From assembly GCF_019578655.1 (NCBI RefSeq), contig NC_063263.1, positions 17,979,001-18,043,000 of the forward strand: 64,000 nucleotides of DNA, written 5' to 3'. How positions within the stretch are numbered: the first letter of the stretch is position 1; each line of letters opens with the position of its first letter. The notes beneath the pieces were generated by a model. It was not told the origin of the DNA, searched no databases, and saw nothing but the letters and a program-made list of their open reading frames with translations. The translations under genes and the position numbers were made by a program. The stretch comes from Ricinus communis. Lineage: Eukaryota; Streptophyta; Magnoliopsida; Malpighiales; Euphorbiaceae. Of the stretch, positions 62,948 through 64,000 are shown in pieces.

Positions 62948-63310
62948 TGGTCAAATGCATAGTTATATTTTTCAACTTTAATCGTTAGTTTAACTTTTAA
63001 TTTTTTATAAAATTTCATAAACATTTAAACTTGTGTCATTGTGATATTTTAATATCTTTTAACATGTATTTTTATTCAATATATTCATCTGTTTTTATTC
63101 AATATATTCATATGTATTGCATAAAAATTTTAAAATATTATTAAAAATAAAATTTACATACATATTAAATTAAACTAAAAATTAGAAGTATTTAAATATT
63201 AAAATAAATTAAATTTTAAATATATATTAAGTTAAATTAAATACTAAAATACTAAACTGATTAATCAATATAAATTTGAATGCATAAATATGTATTTAGC
63301 CATTTAAATT
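62948..63310. repeat. Possible inverted-repeat element
   Basis: The left end GTCAAATGCATAGTTATATTTTT and the reversed right end GGCTAAATACATATTTATGCAT are similar, with AT-rich arms; the design recalls 41590-41945. Inside, a 20-bp word TTTTTATTCAATATATTCAT is repeated at 63069-63088 and 63092-63111. Boundaries are uncertain. Confidence 0.35.
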
Positions 63311-63405
63311 TTAAGATCAGATTAACGAGTGATTTTAATTTATTTTTATTTTAATAATTTATTAATATAATTAGTTACCAAATTACTATCATATATAGTA
63401 TCTAA

Positions 63406-64000
63406 TCTATTTTTACAGATGATATTTATTTTTTCTTCAAGGCTAACATGATGGAAAGCTCTCGTGTTACAAATATTCTGAAGTTGTATGAGAAAGAGGC
63501 AGGTCAATCGATCAATTTTCAAAAATCACAAGTTTACTTTAGTGCAAATATCCATAAAGATCGAAGATGAGATATATGTGGTATACTGGGTGTTCATGGG
63601 AACTATTTGAGGCTTCCTTCAATGATTGGTCGAAATAGGAAAGTTTCATTTTTCAACTGTTAAAGATCGAATATGGAAGTGTTTACATGGATGGAATAAG
63701 AAATTTCTCTCAAGAGCTGGAAAGGAGATTCTCTTGAAAACAGTTGTGCAAGCATTACCAAATTACACTATGAGTTTTCCTCTTGCCATGGGAGCTATGT
63801 AGAGACCTAGAGAAGATGATAAATTCTTTCTATTGGGATTTCAAAAAAGAACAGGCTCATAGTATACACTGGATGAATAGGGAGAAAATGTGTGCAAAGA
63901 AGGCTAAAGGTGGAATGGGCTTTAAGAATCTCCATGACTCTAATATTGCATTTCGTGGAAAACAAATATGGAGAATGTTTTTAAACCATGAGGCTTTAAT
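63406..64000 (+). pseudogene. LINE (non-LTR) reverse transcriptase fragment, degenerate
   Basis: Frame pieces match the middle and later part of plant L1-type reverse transcriptase. The catalytic-box region reads FTDD at 63412-63423, then LKLYEKEAGQSINFQKSQVYFS, a GILGVHGNYLRLPS piece and a KFLSRAGKE-like piece read in another frame. Several frameshifts and stops break it. The 5' part is absent and the right side runs off the window. The piece is inactive. Confidence 0.8.

Noticed and set aside
1..64000. Search by eye for rRNA, tRNA and CRISPR arrays
   Set aside because: Nothing convincing; the window is nuclear plant DNA and CRISPR arrays are not expected.

Overview
The window is a typical piece of a eudicot nuclear genome: very AT-rich intergenic DNA, GT-AG introns, (TA)n, (GA)n and (GAA)n microsatellites, and decayed transposons. 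The proteins look like those of a woody or herbaceous rosid, and a Malpighiales species such as castor bean is plausible; this assignment is inference from protein style only. The supplied translations sometimes began at TTG or GTG, so every start below was reset to a real ATG.

Five well supported protein-coding genes are present. (1) A WOX2-type WUSCHEL-related homeobox gene on the minus strand (7549-8839, two exons, 268 aa). (2) A single-exon gene on the plus strand (24749-25711, 320 aa) for an uncharacterised plant protein with one N-terminal membrane anchor. (3) A small twin-CX9C gene on the plus strand (35691-36087, 80 aa), the mitoribosomal protein mS37/CHCHD1/MRP10 type, with an intron in its 5' UTR. 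(4) A Dof zinc-finger transcription factor on the plus strand (49295-50446, two exons, 311 aa). (5) A U-box/ARM-repeat E3 ubiquitin ligase of the PUB13 type on the minus strand (56794-60976, four exons, 662 aa). A sixth, weaker candidate is a 73-codon ORF on the minus strand (19027-19248) with evening-element-like motifs upstream.

The rest is mainly transposon-derived. Positions 1-7000 hold retroelement fragments: a Ty3/gypsy-type 3' internal region, a related repeat near 4.4 kb and a truncated LTR end at 6.0-6.4 kb. Positions 12.3-17 kb form a nested cluster: a minus-strand retroelement remnant with CACGG/CCGTG palindromes, a truncated hAT transposase, and a 1.38-kb solo LTR with a perfect 5-bp target duplication interrupting the hAT copy. 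A GC-rich patch at 17.55-17.79 kb resembles plant mitochondrial spacer DNA. A 592-bp Mutator-like non-autonomous element with long inverted repeats and an 11-bp target duplication lies 0.7 kb upstream of the membrane-protein gene. A 78-bp exon-like orphan with good splice sites (38.23 kb) sits between 14-bp inverted repeats and may be a captured gene fragment. A degraded LINE reverse transcriptase fragment runs off the right edge.

The genes do not form a functional unit: they are independent plant genes for embryo patterning, mitochondrial translation, transcription and ubiquitin signalling. I found no rRNA or tRNA gene, no CRISPR array and no clearly new biological system. The most useful leads are the possible captured exon, the small 19-kb ORF, the uncharacterised membrane protein and the dated insertions.
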